DNA of 64,000 nt from Zymoseptoria tritici IPO323. Lineage: Eukaryota; Ascomycota; Dothideomycetes; Mycosphaerellales; Mycosphaerellaceae. Location: assembly GCF_000219625.1 (NCBI RefSeq), contig NC_018204.1, positions 558,001-622,000 on the forward strand. Direction: 5' to 3'. The first letter of the stretch is position 1; every line of letters starts with the position of its first letter. Below the pieces are notes generated by a model, which made no database searches, was not told the origin of the DNA, and saw nothing but the letters and a program-made list of their open reading frames with translations. The translations under genes were made by a program, and so were the position numbers. Positions 1-11,900 of the stretch are shown piece by piece.

Positions 1-1
1 G

Positions 2-622
2 CTCTTCAAAGCCGAAGTCCCCATCAAACATACGCAATCGTCACAAGTCGTCGCATACATCCTGGGCGTTGTGACCGCCTTCGATGACAAGATCCCACCA
101 TCTCTCTCACCAGACGTATGGGCAACGCTCTTCTCGATGTCCACCCTCAACACCACTTCCTTGGACCTTTTACTCCGACCCCCGGTCCACGCGCCAGAAT
201 CAGACGTCGGCATCCTTCCAACCAAAGCGGCTCTAGCACGCGCGTGTCGCAATTGCGAATTATACAGTCAACAATTGAAGACGCTCAACATCGACAACGA
301 GAACGCCAAATTCCTCTATCGAGTTGCGGACAAGTCGCTAGAGATGGTGCAGAGCAACACCGAGACAGGCGCGACCGCTATCTCCGCGTCGAAACGTGCG
401 TTGCAGGACGCTATCGCTTATAACAATGAGGTTGCAGCGCAATTGGAGGCGAGACAGAGAACGGCGGACATCCTGACCCGGTTCAAAGACTTGTTGAGCG
501 GTATTGCATGGGGTGCGGCGGCAGACAGGATGAGGACGAAGGTGCGGGAACAGCTGGACGAGTCGAAGAGCATTGTGGACACGCTGTTAGGGAAGTTGTC
601 GGAGGAGGTGAAGGAGCTTTGA
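2..622 (+). CDS. 3' end of a hypothetical protein gene, 5' partial
   Basis: The frame is open from base 2 to a TGA at 620-622, giving about 206 codons with no internal stop, so the gene starts left of the window. The first in-window methionine-type start (GTG at 71) is probably not the real start. The protein is Ala, Glu, Lys and Arg rich in its C-terminal half (from about 240 onward), with long charged helical stretches typical of a coiled coil. No signal peptide or membrane segment is visible. I do not recognise a family. Codon use is ordinary, and CpA and TpG are not depleted, unlike the repeats further right. This is the best candidate for an intact host gene in the window; its start and any introns lie outside. 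Confidence 0.6.
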   Translation, partial: LFKAEVPIKHTQSSQVVAYILGVVTAFDDKIPPSLSPDVWATLFSMSTLNTTSLDLLLRPPVHAPESDVGILPTKAALARACRNCELYSQQLKTLNIDNENAKFLYRVADKSLEMVQSNTETGATAISASKRALQDAIAYNNEVAAQLEARQRTADILTRFKDLLSGIAWGAAADRMRTKVREQLDESKSIVDTLLGKLSEEVKEL

Positions 623-1051
623 TGGTCGGATTTCTCGTTGGCATGGCCGCATCATGATGTTCATTCGTGTGTGTCGGTCTGGGCGATAAGGCACGGCTGA
701 ACTATGATTAATGTGTTCGATTCAGCGTCTTCACCGTGATACCTGACCATCAGCTCATTCCTGACGCCCGAACAAGCAGGTTCTCTTTCACAACAGTTGT
801 AGCCCTTTTGCCAGTCTCGTACTCGCTTCACCGAGCGGCATTTACACGATGAAATAGCAAACCTCTGAAAACAGGAACATGAGCTGGAATGAAGCATGGA
901 GCGGGGATATGGCAGAGAGGAAATGGGCGCAGGATTGGACACCATGAAGAAGGGATTTTCTAAGCCTCGAGCTCGGAGACGTCTCCGTTTTGCATGACGG
1001 AGTACCAGCTTCCACCTCATCGCCATCATCACATCACCATCATCAGTGACG
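623..1051. other. Intergenic, no supported gene
   Basis: Follows the stop of the left-edge gene. Short ORFs here overlap on both strands and none looks coding. No repeat or RIP bias seen. Confidence 0.4.
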
Positions 1052-3417
1052 ATGGGACTCCTGCCACAAGAGAACACGCCCTCGACCAACACCCCATCAC
1101 TTCCGTCGTACCCGGCAATGCAAAACCAAAAAGCTCGCCTCGAAGGTCAGCTCGTCCTTGCTCTGCTCATCCGAATTTGCCTCAGCTTACCTGCACATCA
1201 ACCTACCTAGTCCTCAGGATCCCGACGTTCACGAAGACCTCGACCGTTGCCAGTGCCGTCGATCTGCCAACCTCCTCTTCCACGCTCATCCCGTCAATCC
1301 GTCACCTTCCCTCGAGTCCTCCGACCTGCCAGCTACTCCTGAAGCTCCAAGCCGCAACATGGCTCGCCTGAGGATTTTCCTCCCGCCGCGGCGATGACCT
1401 CAACAACACCAGCGAACGCGCTGAAGATGAGGCCAACAGCCCAATCCAGCAACGCCCCGCCAGGCTTCGCCGCGCTACGCTGCCCGGAAACTTCAACTGG
1501 TAATGGAAGAAGAGCTGCAAGATGGATTGGATAAGACAACAGAGACTCAGACTCAGGAGAAAACGCTGCTGCGCTCGTCCATCCAAACCAACAAGAACGT
1601 CCACAACTCGTTCGTTCAGCCGACCAAGAGAAAAAGCGCGTCACGCAGAAAGAAGAGGAAAGAACACGCGAGAGAAGCCTGCTGGACACAAGATATGCAT
1701 TTGCATTACTGCCGTGGCAATTTCGCTCGCTGTGGCTGCTTGTGTCTGGGTATTCTTACCAGCCGGACGCTAACATTCGCAGTGGCTAGCGATCGAGGAC
1801 ACCATCCTCCTCCTGATCATCATCATCGTCCGCAGCCGGTACATCTACATCCAAATCCCTCTCCTCCTCCCCGACCCATCCCTCCTCAGCAGCAGCAGCA
1901 ACCAGCCGAGTCTCCTCAACCGCCTGCCTCGCGACAACGAGAACAAGACATCCTCCTCGATTGGTGCGACGAATTTCGCCGACGTCCTCTTTCGGCTTGC
2001 AAACACGACATTAGCAGCAACAGCAGCAACGGCTCGATAGTCCACCATCTCCGACCTATATCCCTATTACTCCGCCGTCAGCGCACCGAGCCTCCGCAGC
2101 CGAGACGCAGTCCGCACCAAACGACCATTTACCCCAATCGATGCCAAAGTCTCGATACGAGCACGTCGATTTGTCTAGCAGGACTTCGAGGAACCGGAAT
2201 CTTTTCACGGCAGCGTTGCGGGCCTTGGCCTTGCGCAGATTCATTGAGGGCGTGGATAATGTGGAAGTCCCATCTTCACGCATGGGAGAAGATGGAGTGC
2301 GCTCTCGAGAGCTGAACGACTGGCGGAGCCAAGATCGTTCCCGGGGTGACTTGGAGTCAAACGCTCACTGGTTGCAGAGACGAGTCAACTCGATGTGAAT
2401 CGTGGACAGGCTGCTACACCGAAGACGTAGCGTTTGCCGCGAGAGATTGCCTTGCGGCTTGCATCGATACTCCTCTTTGTCTCCTGTTGTCTGTTGCTCC
2501 TCCGTCTCATATCATCGACCATCAAACTCGAGACGAATCCATTCCAAGCCGCTGGTTACGCTATTCTATGGATCTGCGGCAAAGGGCAAGTCGTCTTGAT
2601 GTTTGCGCTTATTGTCGTCGCTGTTGATGCTATGAAACTCCTCCTTCGTCAGACCTGCTTCTTACCCCAATGACGAACATGCATGTCCAATATTATCGGC
2701 AACTGCAACAGCACTCCCGAAGCTTCGAGGTCTTCCATTTCCTCGCTGGGCTCGTTCCACTGACCACCCACCTCGCGCTGGTAACCGACCGGATCCCTCT
2801 ACTACGGTAGCAGAGACGGAAATCCTTGGGAAAAATGTCCACAAGCAGAACTGAGGCGTTGGCAGAAAGCACAACAAGTACCGCGTGCCGGTCGGGCAGC
2901 CGTCGCAAGAAATTCGTGAGCTCATCGCGCAATTTGTCAACATTGTGGTGGCGGACAACGAATACATCATGGCGTACTGCAAGCTGGAAACTTCTCATCT
3001 TCAGTGACTGCACCGAGGTAGGTACTCTTCGCAGATGTCGTAGATCTGGACAGACGGACATCGTCAAAGTCAACAGCAAGTTTCTCTCTCGACGCTCCCC
3101 GCGTCCCGCTCTCCTCCGTCATCATATCACTCTCCTTTGTCATCATCCTCCTCCTCCTCTTTTACGTTGCGTACGGACCGACCTTCTTCTAGGTCATGGG
3201 GTGGCGCGAGCTGCCAAAGACGACGCCGTGGACCGTCTCGATATATCTGCCCTACTTAGCGGCGGGAAGGATGTACGGACCAGGCGGTCCGATCGTGATT
3301 GAGGTCCTGGCGGTGATGGTGCCGTCGTTACTCTGCTGCCAAGCTGGCTTCAGGGCGATCATCTCGATGGTCTGGCGAGGGACAACAACCACCGCCGCCA
3401 AAACCATGGATTCGTGA
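1052..3417 (+). pseudogene. Frame-broken relic of membrane protein gene(s)
   Basis: Coding-like pieces follow each other on the plus strand but change frame. An ATG at 1052 opens 52 codons ending in TAG at 1208-1210. A Lys/Gln-rich piece starts at 1503. A hydrophobic segment (ITAVAISLAVAACVWVF) lies near 1710-1765. Further hydrophobic segments lie near 1801-1880, 2434-2650 (two segments) and about 3100-3170. Minus-strand ORFs at 2693-3079 and 3252-3563 also look fairly coding-like, so strand is not certain and more than one relic may be present. Unlike the repeats, the damage is mostly frame change, not CpA to TpA. No family recognised. Alternative: a real multi-intron gene whose splice sites I did not resolve. 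Confidence 0.3.
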
Positions 3418-4256
3418 ACTTCCGCCTTGCCCTTGCTGCCTCTCTCCTTTTTTGGAACCACGTTCTTCCCGTCGACCCGCGGCTGGTCTTTCTTTGCACG
3501 CACATCTTTCTCCAACGCGAGTAGAGCGGCGAGTATCTTTCTCGCTTCAAGTGGCTGTTGCACATTGCAAAGTGGCCGAGCCCACCTTCAGACGACTTTG
3601 GTCCTAACACCACAACAAGCCTTCGACGGAGTCAGCCTCCCGTTTGCCTGGAAAGATGCACCCCAAGTTTGCCGTCAGCAGCACGCTTTGTAAATCATTG
3701 AGGAGAGGGTCAGTGATTCGAAGTCGGTTCAAGATTTGCTGGACGCTGTGGAGGAAGCGGCAGAGACGGAGGCATATAGGCAAGGGTCGATGCCCGATGG
3801 ATCTGCTTGGATTTCGCACTCTGTCTCTGTCGATCCTCGATCACTACACAAAGTGCACTTCACTTAGCTCCGCCAGTCGACGATAACACCCACCAATTCG
3901 TAATCCCAGTCCAGCCTCCCGGGTACACGTATAGCACAATCCTCCCGCTCGCTCCTATCTTCCCGAACGGAGTCGCCCCGTCTTCGTTTGATAATCTCCC
4001 ATCTTTCACTCCTTCATCTCTCATCTCCAGATCCTTCTTCGTCGACCCGCCTTCAGTCCTTCGCGACCCACCACTTCGGCCTCTGTCCGTAAAGATTTGG
4101 CAGAGCTCTTGCTTAGTTAGGATGGAACACCAGGATAGGCGACAGAAATCTTCTGCGGAAGCCAGAAACGAGTTCGCGTGTCCCGATACCACGGCACCGG
4201 AACTAAGGCTGATCTTGTGTAACCAAGTCACCTTTGACGGAAGAGATGTTGCATCA
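3418..4256. other. Decayed sequence, no firm gene
   Basis: A minus-strand ORF (3604-3819) and overlapping plus/minus ORFs (3807-4295 and 3860-4276) are open, but none has recognisable features, and the last two run into the MITE end. No repeat structure seen. Confidence 0.3.
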
Positions 4257-4363
4257 ATCCGCAACAGAGCAGTCAATATGAGAATTCTTCAGTAAATGGG
4301 TCCTCATTTCTCATCTTATAATTTAATGACCTCCTCATATTGAATAATGAATCCTTATATATA

Positions 4364-4460
4364 AGACCCCCGAGTCCGCCGCCCGTAATATCCGACGTGC
4401 ACCCGCGGCGTCGGCGGTGTTTCGACGGACTCCGAGGTGTTGCGGCGAACTCGGGGGTCT
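4364..4460. repeat. GC-rich foldback inside the MITE
   Basis: A 97-bp block whose ends are inverted repeats of 19 bp with one mismatch (AGACCCCCGAGT at the left end, its complement at the right). It is much more GC-rich than the rest of the MITE and could be a nested hairpin or captured segment. Confidence 0.6.
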
Positions 4461-4512
4461 CTTTAGTAATTATTCTCTTTAACTCCGTTCTTATTTCTCA
4501 TTAAAGGGCGTA

Positions 4513-4548
4513 TATTCTTGAATCCTCATATATAAGGATTCAAGAATA
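4513..4548. repeat. 36-bp near-perfect palindrome
   Basis: TATTCTTGAATCC and its reverse complement flank a short AT-rich centre; together they form a near-perfect 36-bp palindrome inside the right half of the MITE. Confidence 0.65.
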
Positions 4549-4566
4549 CGTCTTATATTGACTGCT

Positions 4567-5004
4567 CTAATCCGCAAGCCCTACGGAGAGGGGAGCAGCA
4601 ACGTCGCTCACGTTTTTCCAGACCCTATTATCGTTGCAGCGACGAGAACATCTCGTTAGCACTGATTTCGTCTGGACAGTATGCATCCCAAGCACAAGTA
4701 GCATGGAATTATACTCTGCCATGTGTCTGCAAACGACGAGACTCGTTCGCTGGAAGCGATCACCAAACACTCGGCTGTCCGTAAGAGATCCAGTCGCTCC
4801 GGGTAGAATTCCCGGAATTGGCTGGACGGGAGTCGTGCTGCACGTTCCCGCGTAATCTGGCAGAGGGAGAGATATATACGGAGCCGCGATTGCAGCGTTC
4901 ACGGCTATACAGCTCGAGCAATAGGTGTAGTCAACCGCAATGAGGCCATCCAATTTCTCCCGTTTGCCTTTGATCTGCTTCGCCAATATCCGGACCTGCT
5001 CCAA
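4567..5004 (-). CDS. Possible small ORF, 145 codons
   Basis: Open from an ATG at 5004 to a TAG at 4567-4569. The stop lies in the last bases of the MITE, but removing the MITE would put a TGA directly after the same codon, so the insertion does not change the end. Composition is mixed, with several Cys. No domain, signal peptide or membrane segment is clear. It may be a fragment of a decayed gene; it is listed because the frame is longer than chance neighbours. Confidence 0.2.
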   Translation of the reverse strand: MEQVRILAKQIKGKREKLDGLIAVDYTYCSSCIAVNAAIAAPYISLPLPDYAGTCSTTPVQPIPGILPGATGSLTDSRVFGDRFQRTSLVVCRHMAEYNSMLLVLGMHTVQTKSVLTRCSRRCNDNRVWKNVSDVAAPLSVGLAD

Positions 5005-5105
5005 TCTGCTACAACCGTAATAATCCGTTCAATTTTCGCACGGCTGCCAACGTCACCTCCATTAAACTAAGAGGATTGTACTGACCGATAACATACATCG
5101 GTCCG

Positions 5106-5969
5106 ATGAGCTCTTGGGATACGGACGGTGGCAGCGTGCACGTATCTATCAACAAGACCGGAGTCGCTAACGAGCGACCCCACCTACTACTCCCTTCAGA
5201 CGACATGTCTCCCTCGCCAAAGACACCATGTCACCAAACATGGTCAGACTCTCCAACAAGCATGTCTCAGGACACTCCCGGACCAGACTTCGCGGCCGCC
5301 CAAACGCTGCTAGTTTTTGCCCATGACAAGTCCGAAATGCAGCAGCCTCTAGACGTCCAAAATTCCTGCCAGAGCTTCAAATCCTTCGGGAAGGCGGGAA
5401 AGGTCTATTCTCCCCCGGAGTACTCAACGGAAGATTTAGGAGCGGCCGAAGTGTTGGACAGTCTCAAAGACCGCGAGATTGTGGCTCCATGCCGTCTGTG
5501 GCCGGGCTTCAAAATCGAGCAAAAGTCCGGTTCCTCGTCGTCGGCCAAGACTAGTGCGGATGCCGGCTGTCCCAAGACCGATTTGGGTCCCTCAGAAAAG
5601 GAGTATGAGGATGGGCTTTGCACGCCGCATAGGCACGGCTGTAGCAACGCAGTCGAATCTTCGCGATTGGAGCGAGGCCGGGCAATGGACCGAATTCCTA
5701 TCCGTACGAGACGCAATTCTTCGCCACGTAAGAGGAGGGGAAGTGAGCGTCAGCGGGCGGAGGTCATGGAATGCAGGATTGGAGTTGAACACGACGATCG
5801 TGATGTCGAGATGGGGTTCGAAGACGAGCATCATGATGTCGAGATGGCGATTGCACCTGAGGATCATGATATCGAGATGGGATTTGAAGAAGAGGATTGT
5901 GATGTCGAGATGTCGTTTGAAGAGGGTGATCATGATGTCGAAATGTCATTTGGAGAGGGAGGACCATAA
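5106..5969 (+). CDS. Hypothetical protein with 11-residue acidic repeats
   Basis: ATG at 5106 opens 287 codons to TAA at 5967-5969. The first two thirds are Ser, Pro and charged-residue rich and look disordered; no signal peptide or membrane segment is seen. From about residue 231 (5796) there are five tandem 11-residue units of the type D-x-D-V-E-M-x-F-E-E-x, encoded by a 33-bp minisatellite. The array continues past the stop: two damaged units (5970-6010) are followed by a clean unit at 6012-6045 in the same frame, and the frame then runs to a TAA at 6093-6095. The present stop may therefore be a recent loss in a longer protein. Family unknown. Confidence 0.4.
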   Translation: MSSWDTDGGSVHVSINKTGVANERPHLLLPSDDMSPSPKTPCHQTWSDSPTSMSQDTPGPDFAAAQTLLVFAHDKSEMQQPLDVQNSCQSFKSFGKAGKVYSPPEYSTEDLGAAEVLDSLKDREIVAPCRLWPGFKIEQKSGSSSSAKTSADAGCPKTDLGPSEKEYEDGLCTPHRHGCSNAVESSRLERGRAMDRIPIRTRRNSSPRKRRGSERQRAEVMECRIGVEHDDRDVEMGFEDEHHDVEMAIAPEDHDIEMGFEEEDCDVEMSFEEGDHDVEMSFGEGGP

Positions 5970-6050
5970 TGACGTTTGGAGAGGAGGGCCATGATGGCGC
6001 TTGGTGAAGAGGATCATGATGTCGAGATGGCGTTCGAAGAGGAGGACCAA
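5796..6050 (+). repeat. 33-bp coding minisatellite
   Basis: About eight units of a 33-bp repeat containing GATGTCGAGATG. Units 1-5 are regular, 6 and 7 carry deletions and create stops, and unit 8 is again regular. Confidence 0.7.
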
Positions 6051-6099
6051 GGAATGAGGAAGACCAAGGAATGCTCGTTTTCTGATCTCGTCTAAAGTT

Positions 6100-6885
6100 C
6101 GGAGTACCTTTGCGCAGCAAGCAAACGTATCCGAGAGGTTGTAGCAATCGCGGTCCCAGCACAGAGGAACGATGAAGGCAGCTTGGTGATTGGTGCAGCT
6201 GGTGACAACGACCCAAGGCGGCGAAGGCGGCGAAGGCGATGAAGACCTTTTTTTTCCGAGGTCTGAGCGGAACTCCAGATGACCATTTCCAGCGACCGAG
6301 TGATTCGTCGAATGTGAGATGTCAAGCCGATGACGCCGTCGCCGCTGCATACCAGCATGGATGTCCGCCATGATGCCGGAATGTCACGACGAATACGCTG
6401 CAGCACGGCGTCAGATTGCGCTTGAGGAGGCCGAATGGAGGCGATGGCGAGGGGATGATCCGTACCTTGCCGACGCTGGCGTTGATGTCGCCGATGGCAG
6501 TCATGATAGCAAGTAGGATACAGGCCGCGATTGTCATGTTGTTAGTCGTGATCATTGGTCCGTTGCGAAAGACACTCGGGCATCAAAATATCCAGGTTGT
6601 GCATTCGGAGCCGTGCAAGTCGCCGTCGTCTTCGGCGCAGTACGAGGAGCCGCGCATGCCGCCGTACAAGAAGTCGCCGGCGTATTTAAAGCCCTCCACA
6701 GCGTCGTAGACAGAGCAATCCGAGGACGTCGTGCAAAACGCCGTCTGCGCCGTGCAAGAAGCCGTCCAGGTCGTCGTGCTCGCATGATGTGATGACGGTG
6801 AGGGAGTGACTGGATGACGAGTTGAAAATGTGGGTGGAAGATGAGCTGATGAGGAAGAAGGTGAAAGTCGGCAGACGCCCGATAG
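6100..6885. other. No supported gene before the LTR element
   Basis: Short ORFs overlap on both strands. A locally repetitive stretch with GCCGT(G/A)CAAG motifs lies at about 6610-6780. I cannot support a gene. Confidence 0.35.
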
Positions 6886-7059
6886 TGTTTAAAAACACCA
6901 AAAACCTCGCTCAGGTTTACTTGAACCCTTGAAGCCTCAGGCACCGTTTCACTTGAAGGCTCGTCATTATCACATGACTCGCTCGTTTCAGTTAGTCTAT
7001 ATAGCTAGAGGGCCTTCGCCCTTATAAATCGGTATTATTCTTTTTCCGCTTTTTAATTA
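6886..7059 (+). repeat. 5' LTR, 174 bp
   Basis: Matches 16950-17123 over its full length without indels. 11 positions differ, and this copy keeps the unmutated state at 8 of them. Confidence 0.9.
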
Positions 7060-7507
7060 TCTAGTAGCTAAGAGCACTTAAGGCGGCTCCTTAGCCGTCT
7101 TACCGGCTAGCTCTACTACTTAAGGGTTAGAGCTGGCCGGATGCTCGATTTATTGCCTATTTAATTAAACTAGCTTAAAACGACTCTAGTTTAAGACCTC
7201 CTTAGACCTATAGACTATACCGGACTTTCTACTTAGACTATACACCTAACTAGAAGCACCGGGTTTTCTATAGCTAGAGGTCCTATACATAGCGATTTAC
7301 TCGGCGGTGCTATAAGTGCTAGATTGCTAACTTCTACTTAGACCTTAACGTAAAACTCGTTTTACTTTAAGATTTAAAGTATAGAATTACCGCACCTAAA
7401 ACTAGCTACTTAAGGAACTATAAGAAGGAAGTTATAACCCTTTAAGTTACCGGAAGCAACAACAATAGTAACTTAATTTAATTAATAACCTATCCTACTA
7501 AGATAGG
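7060..7507 (+). other. Gypsy 5' leader
   Basis: RIPed sequence between the LTR and the gag start. It should hold the primer binding site, but I cannot match a tRNA with confidence. Confidence 0.5.
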
Positions 7508-8995
7508 ATGTCCGCTACTAGCTAAGCCGAAGGAACTATAGAGCTTCCTTCCCCCTACGACTTAAACCTAATAGTCGCTAAAGGAGAAAGGCTTAAGGAA
7601 GATAGGTAAGGCTATCTAAGCCTAACTAGCGAACTTAATCGTATTAAGGAACGAGGTAGCGATATAGGGGCGGTACTATCTACTACTACTCGTCTCTTCC
7701 CTAAAGGAGATCCTCGGACGGATCCCCTAGCTCTACTTAGAGCTAATATTACCTTCCGAACTCCCGCTTAACTAAGCCGACCTACTACTACGAATATAGG
7801 CTTAGGCCCTACTCGTTTTAGCGAGTATATAGCCGCCTTAAGGGAGATAGAGGAACATATTAATCGACTTAAAGCGGACGCTATCCGACTTTAGGCCGAG
7901 AACGCCCGCTTGTCCTAGGAGCCTATTCGAGCAGGATCTACTAATAGGCCTATCCGGGGACTAAGCGAGCTAGGAGCTATATAGTTTAAGCTATCCCTAT
8001 ATCGAGGAGATAACCCTAGATACGGCTTAAGTAACGATAAGGGACTAAGTCGTCCCTATCGCTATACGTCTAGAACACTAGGTAGGGATATAACTCCCCT
8101 TAATTCCTTAGATACTTCTATTAAGGCTTCCGTCCGGGCACTAGATTCGTACTAGGGAGACACTCGAAACAACGCTACTAATATCTAGGTTAGATCTATA
8201 GAGCGTTACTTAAGATCTTAGATTACCTTAAGATAGAGGGGTATTCGCCTATCCGAAGCTAACCTTATCGAATTAGTAGGTAGCTAGATGTAGCGTAATG
8301 CCCTTACTTAGTAGGAGGAGTAAGAAGAGACTTATAGGCTTAAGATTAGCGAGGGTACTTATACCCTCGACTTAATACTCGGCAACCTTATCTCTTATTT
8401 CTAGGATTACTATTATTAAGAGAAGCTTTAGAGATAATACCGAGCTCTTAAGCAAATAGGAGGTGTTATTACCTTCTACTATAAGATCCTCTCTATAGCT
8501 CGTATACTTAAGCTAAGGCCTAACGACTTCTCTAATACTATAGTCTTCTTTAATAGGCTTAAGCTATCGATCCGAGCGGAGCTTATTCGATATAAGCTTA
8601 CCCCTTAAAAGGCTAGACTATAGGAGATTATAGACTAGGCTTAAGCTATTAATATAGCTAACTAAGAGGTCGTAGATTCTTAAAGGGGCCCGAGAATAGA
8701 TGCCCCTACCTTTAAGGAAAACCGTAATGCTCTTGCTCGAAAAGCCTTTAAGCTAAGAAAGGTAAATAAGACTACGGTAGAGTATGTTGCCGCTACCCTT
8801 AAACATATAGCTACTAACAACAACTCTAAACCTTAAGAGTATTCCTTAAAGTGCTATAACTACGGAGTTGCCGGATATACTTAGTATCGCTATTAGAAGA
8901 AGCTTAAGCTAGACTTATAAAAGAAACAAGATAACTATAATAGACGTAAGGGGGGCTTAGGTAGGCCGACAAAAAAATAGATAGCGACTTAGATA
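7508..8995 (+). pseudogene. gag: gag of the Gypsy element, RIP-broken
   Basis: An ATG at 7508 opens one frame that runs about 500 codons to near 8995, interrupted by many TAG/TAA codons of the kind RIP makes from CAG, CAA and TGG. Gag is the structural protein that forms the particle around the retrotransposon RNA. A charged, coiled-coil-like stretch lies at about 7820-7920. A degenerate CCHC zinc knuckle lies at about 8849-8900: the spacing C-x2-C-x4-H-x4-C is kept, but Cys and His codons have become Tyr. The pol frame overlaps the end of gag and lies in a different frame, consistent with a frameshift linkage. No indels are needed to follow gag through. Confidence 0.85.
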
Positions 8996-11900
8996 CTAAG
9001 GATTCTAAGTCGTCTATTACGTCGCCCTTATTACTTAGAATCCCCCCTAATACTTAGCTTAACTACCTTAACGCGATAGGGCCTAACCTCTTAGTTACCC
9101 CTAGACGCTTAGGTTTAAGCGAGCATTCTATTACTACTAAATTCCTATTTAATACTAGAGCTTCTCGCGTATACGTTTCGAAGACTATCGCGGACTAATT
9201 TCCGGACGCTTAAGTAACTATAGATTCCTAAACCGTAATTCTGCCTAACGGCATAGTAATAGAGACAACCCTTAGAGTTAAGCTACCTTACTAGCTACGT
9301 AACTTTAAGGGGGAAATTACTGCCCGAGTACTTAATCTCGCGAATTACGAGGTAATCCTTAGCCTTAAATAGTTCCGGTAGTACTGCCCGACTATTAACT
9401 TCTTTACGAACAAAGTATACTTATACGATAAAGGGGTTAAGTATGCTATACTATACTCCGGATATTCCCCCGACTTAAGGAGCGTTCCGGCGGATAACGA
9501 CCTCTATTCTCTAGAAGAACTAGAGGATTTACTTAACGTTAACCCCGATATGCCTTTATATCTCTTAAACATAGATAAATACTAGGAGCGCTAATAAGAG
9601 AAGGAACGAGATCCTAAGGACGACCCTATGTCCCTTAAGGAAGACGACGTTCCTCCTCCCTTAAGTAAGGAGCCTAGCTTAAGCCGCATTATCCTAGACA
9701 ATAGGGATCTGTTTAGATCTTCCTTACCTAATAAGCTACCGAAGGACCGGTTTATTATATATTTAATTAACACCGGGGACTATAAACCGATTAATTAATA
9801 GCCTTACTAGCTATTATATACCTAATCGCTTAAACAGGAGTCTTAGATTAAGGAACTCTAGAAGCGTAGGCTAATTAACAAATCCTAATTAGCTTAGGGA
9901 AGCCCTATATTACTTATACCTAAGCCGGGAGGGAAATAGCGAATGTACGTTAATTTTAGGGCTCTAAACAATACTACCGTTAAGGATCGATTCCCCCTAC
10001 CTCGGATTTCCGATTACTTAGATGCATTTTATAGTTTAAGGTACTTTACTAAGATTAACTTAACCTCCGGGTTCTAGCAATTAAAGGTAAAGGAAGAGGA
10101 CTAGTATAAGATAGCATTTAATACTCGCTAGGGCAAATACTACTTTAAGGTAATGCCTTTTAGCTTATATAATGTACCGGTAAGCTTCTAGAGCTTAATA
10201 AACGAAGCCCTAAGAAAGCACCTTTATAAGACGTATATAGTTTACTTAGACGACATTATAATCTTCTCTAAGACCTTAGAGGAGTACGAAGTCCACTTAA
10301 AGGAAGTCCTAGATATCCTACGATTATAAGAGCTATATTGCTCCCCTAAGAAATGCTATATTAGGGTTAAGGAATTCGACTTCTATAGGCACCGAGTAAG
10401 CTATAATTAAGTTAGGCCTATAGAAGACAAGATCTCTATTATCCGAGACTAGCTATAGCCGACTAACGCTTAAGAAGTACGGTAGTTTATTAGGCTAGCT
10501 TCCTTCTACCGTAAGTACGTTAGAGACTTTGCTAGGTACGCTACTCTACTATTAGACCTCCTTAAGGAAGATAACTTACTACTACGTACTAAGAAGAAGC
10601 GCCCTATTAAGTAGACCGCCTAGTATACTATCGCTTTTACGAAGCTTAAGGAAGCCCTATATAGCGAACTAGTACTAATTATGCTAGACACTAAAAAGCC
10701 CTTTATTATTAAGACGGATATAAGTAAGTAGGCGCTTAGTGCGGTCCTACATTAAGCTAACTCTAATAGGAAATTGCATCCGGTTACTTTTAAGGGCCGT
10801 AAGCTATAAGGGGCGGAACTAAACTATCCTATATACGAGAAGGAGCTCCTTACTATTAAGGAAGCCCTTCGAAAATAGAATTATTATATCGACAACGGAA
10901 CTAAGACTTAAGTAATTACGGACTACTATAGCTTATAGTACCTAAAAACCTCTAAAACTCTAACTAAGCGACTTATACGTTAGATTAAGGAGTTTTAAGC
11001 TTACGACATCGATATCCGCTACCGTAAGGGGAGTAAGGCTATCGTTCCTAATGCCCTCTTCCGCCGGCCGGACTTAATAGAAGCGACCCTAGCTAATATA
11101 GTAGGGGAGGGTTCTATATAGCTAGGGGATTAATTACTTAAGCCTACGGATTTCTTAACCGCATTGCCTCGCTCCTTTAAGGAAAACGCTATAAGGGGAA
11201 CGATTATTCGAGGATTCTCCGAGCGTAAGGTAGTTAATAGGGTAATCTATTTTAAATCTATAGGGGAGATGCCCGAGGATAAGAAGCTAAGCCGCTTAAT
11301 CGAGAAGAAGGTTTTAGATCTTGTCCTTAAGGACGACCTCCTATATTATCGCGAGGCTAATAGAAGCCTTATGCCCTACGTAGATCCGGAATTCCGGTAG
11401 GACTTCCTTAAACGCTACTATAACGACTACGGGTACTTCGTATTACCCGGCGTTTATAGCATTCTTCGAGCTAGGGGCTAGTAGTAGTTACTTAAATAGG
11501 ACGTTTATAACTACGCGTCTACCTACCCCTAGTATTAAGCTACGAAGAAGAAGTCCCGAAGTCCCCTATAGGAACCGCGATTCTACTAGGCTAATTCTAA
11601 GCTTAAGCTATTCGAGCGCTAGGCTATTAATATTATCGGCCTAATACCTATTATACTTAATAGTAACAAGTACATTATTATAGCCGTAGATTATACTACT
11701 AGTTAGCCGGTCGTAAGGGCTACCTCGAATTAAGAAACCGAGACGGTCGCTCGCTTTGTTTAAGAAGAGATCTATACGAACTTTAGACCTCTAAGGGAAG
11801 TCCTTAGTAATAATAGATCGAACTTTATAAGTAAGGCGTTTAATATCCTTATAGATACCCTTTAAGCTAACTATAGGCTAACGACGCCCTACTACCCCCG

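Larger units (their letters stand above)
4265..4569. mobile_element. hAT-type MITE, 305 bp
   Basis: The terminal inverted repeats are CAGAGCAGTCAATATGAGA at the left and, read from the right end, TAGAGCAGTCAATATAAGA. They are flanked by a perfect 8-bp target duplication ATCCGCAA (4257-4264 and 4570-4577). The flank can also be read as 9 bp. Ends of the form YARNG with 8-bp duplications are the established hAT signature. No transposase ORF fits inside, so the element is non-autonomous. The interior is full of nested inverted repeats (see the two entries below). Restoring the empty site leaves ordinary flanking sequence. Confidence 0.75.
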
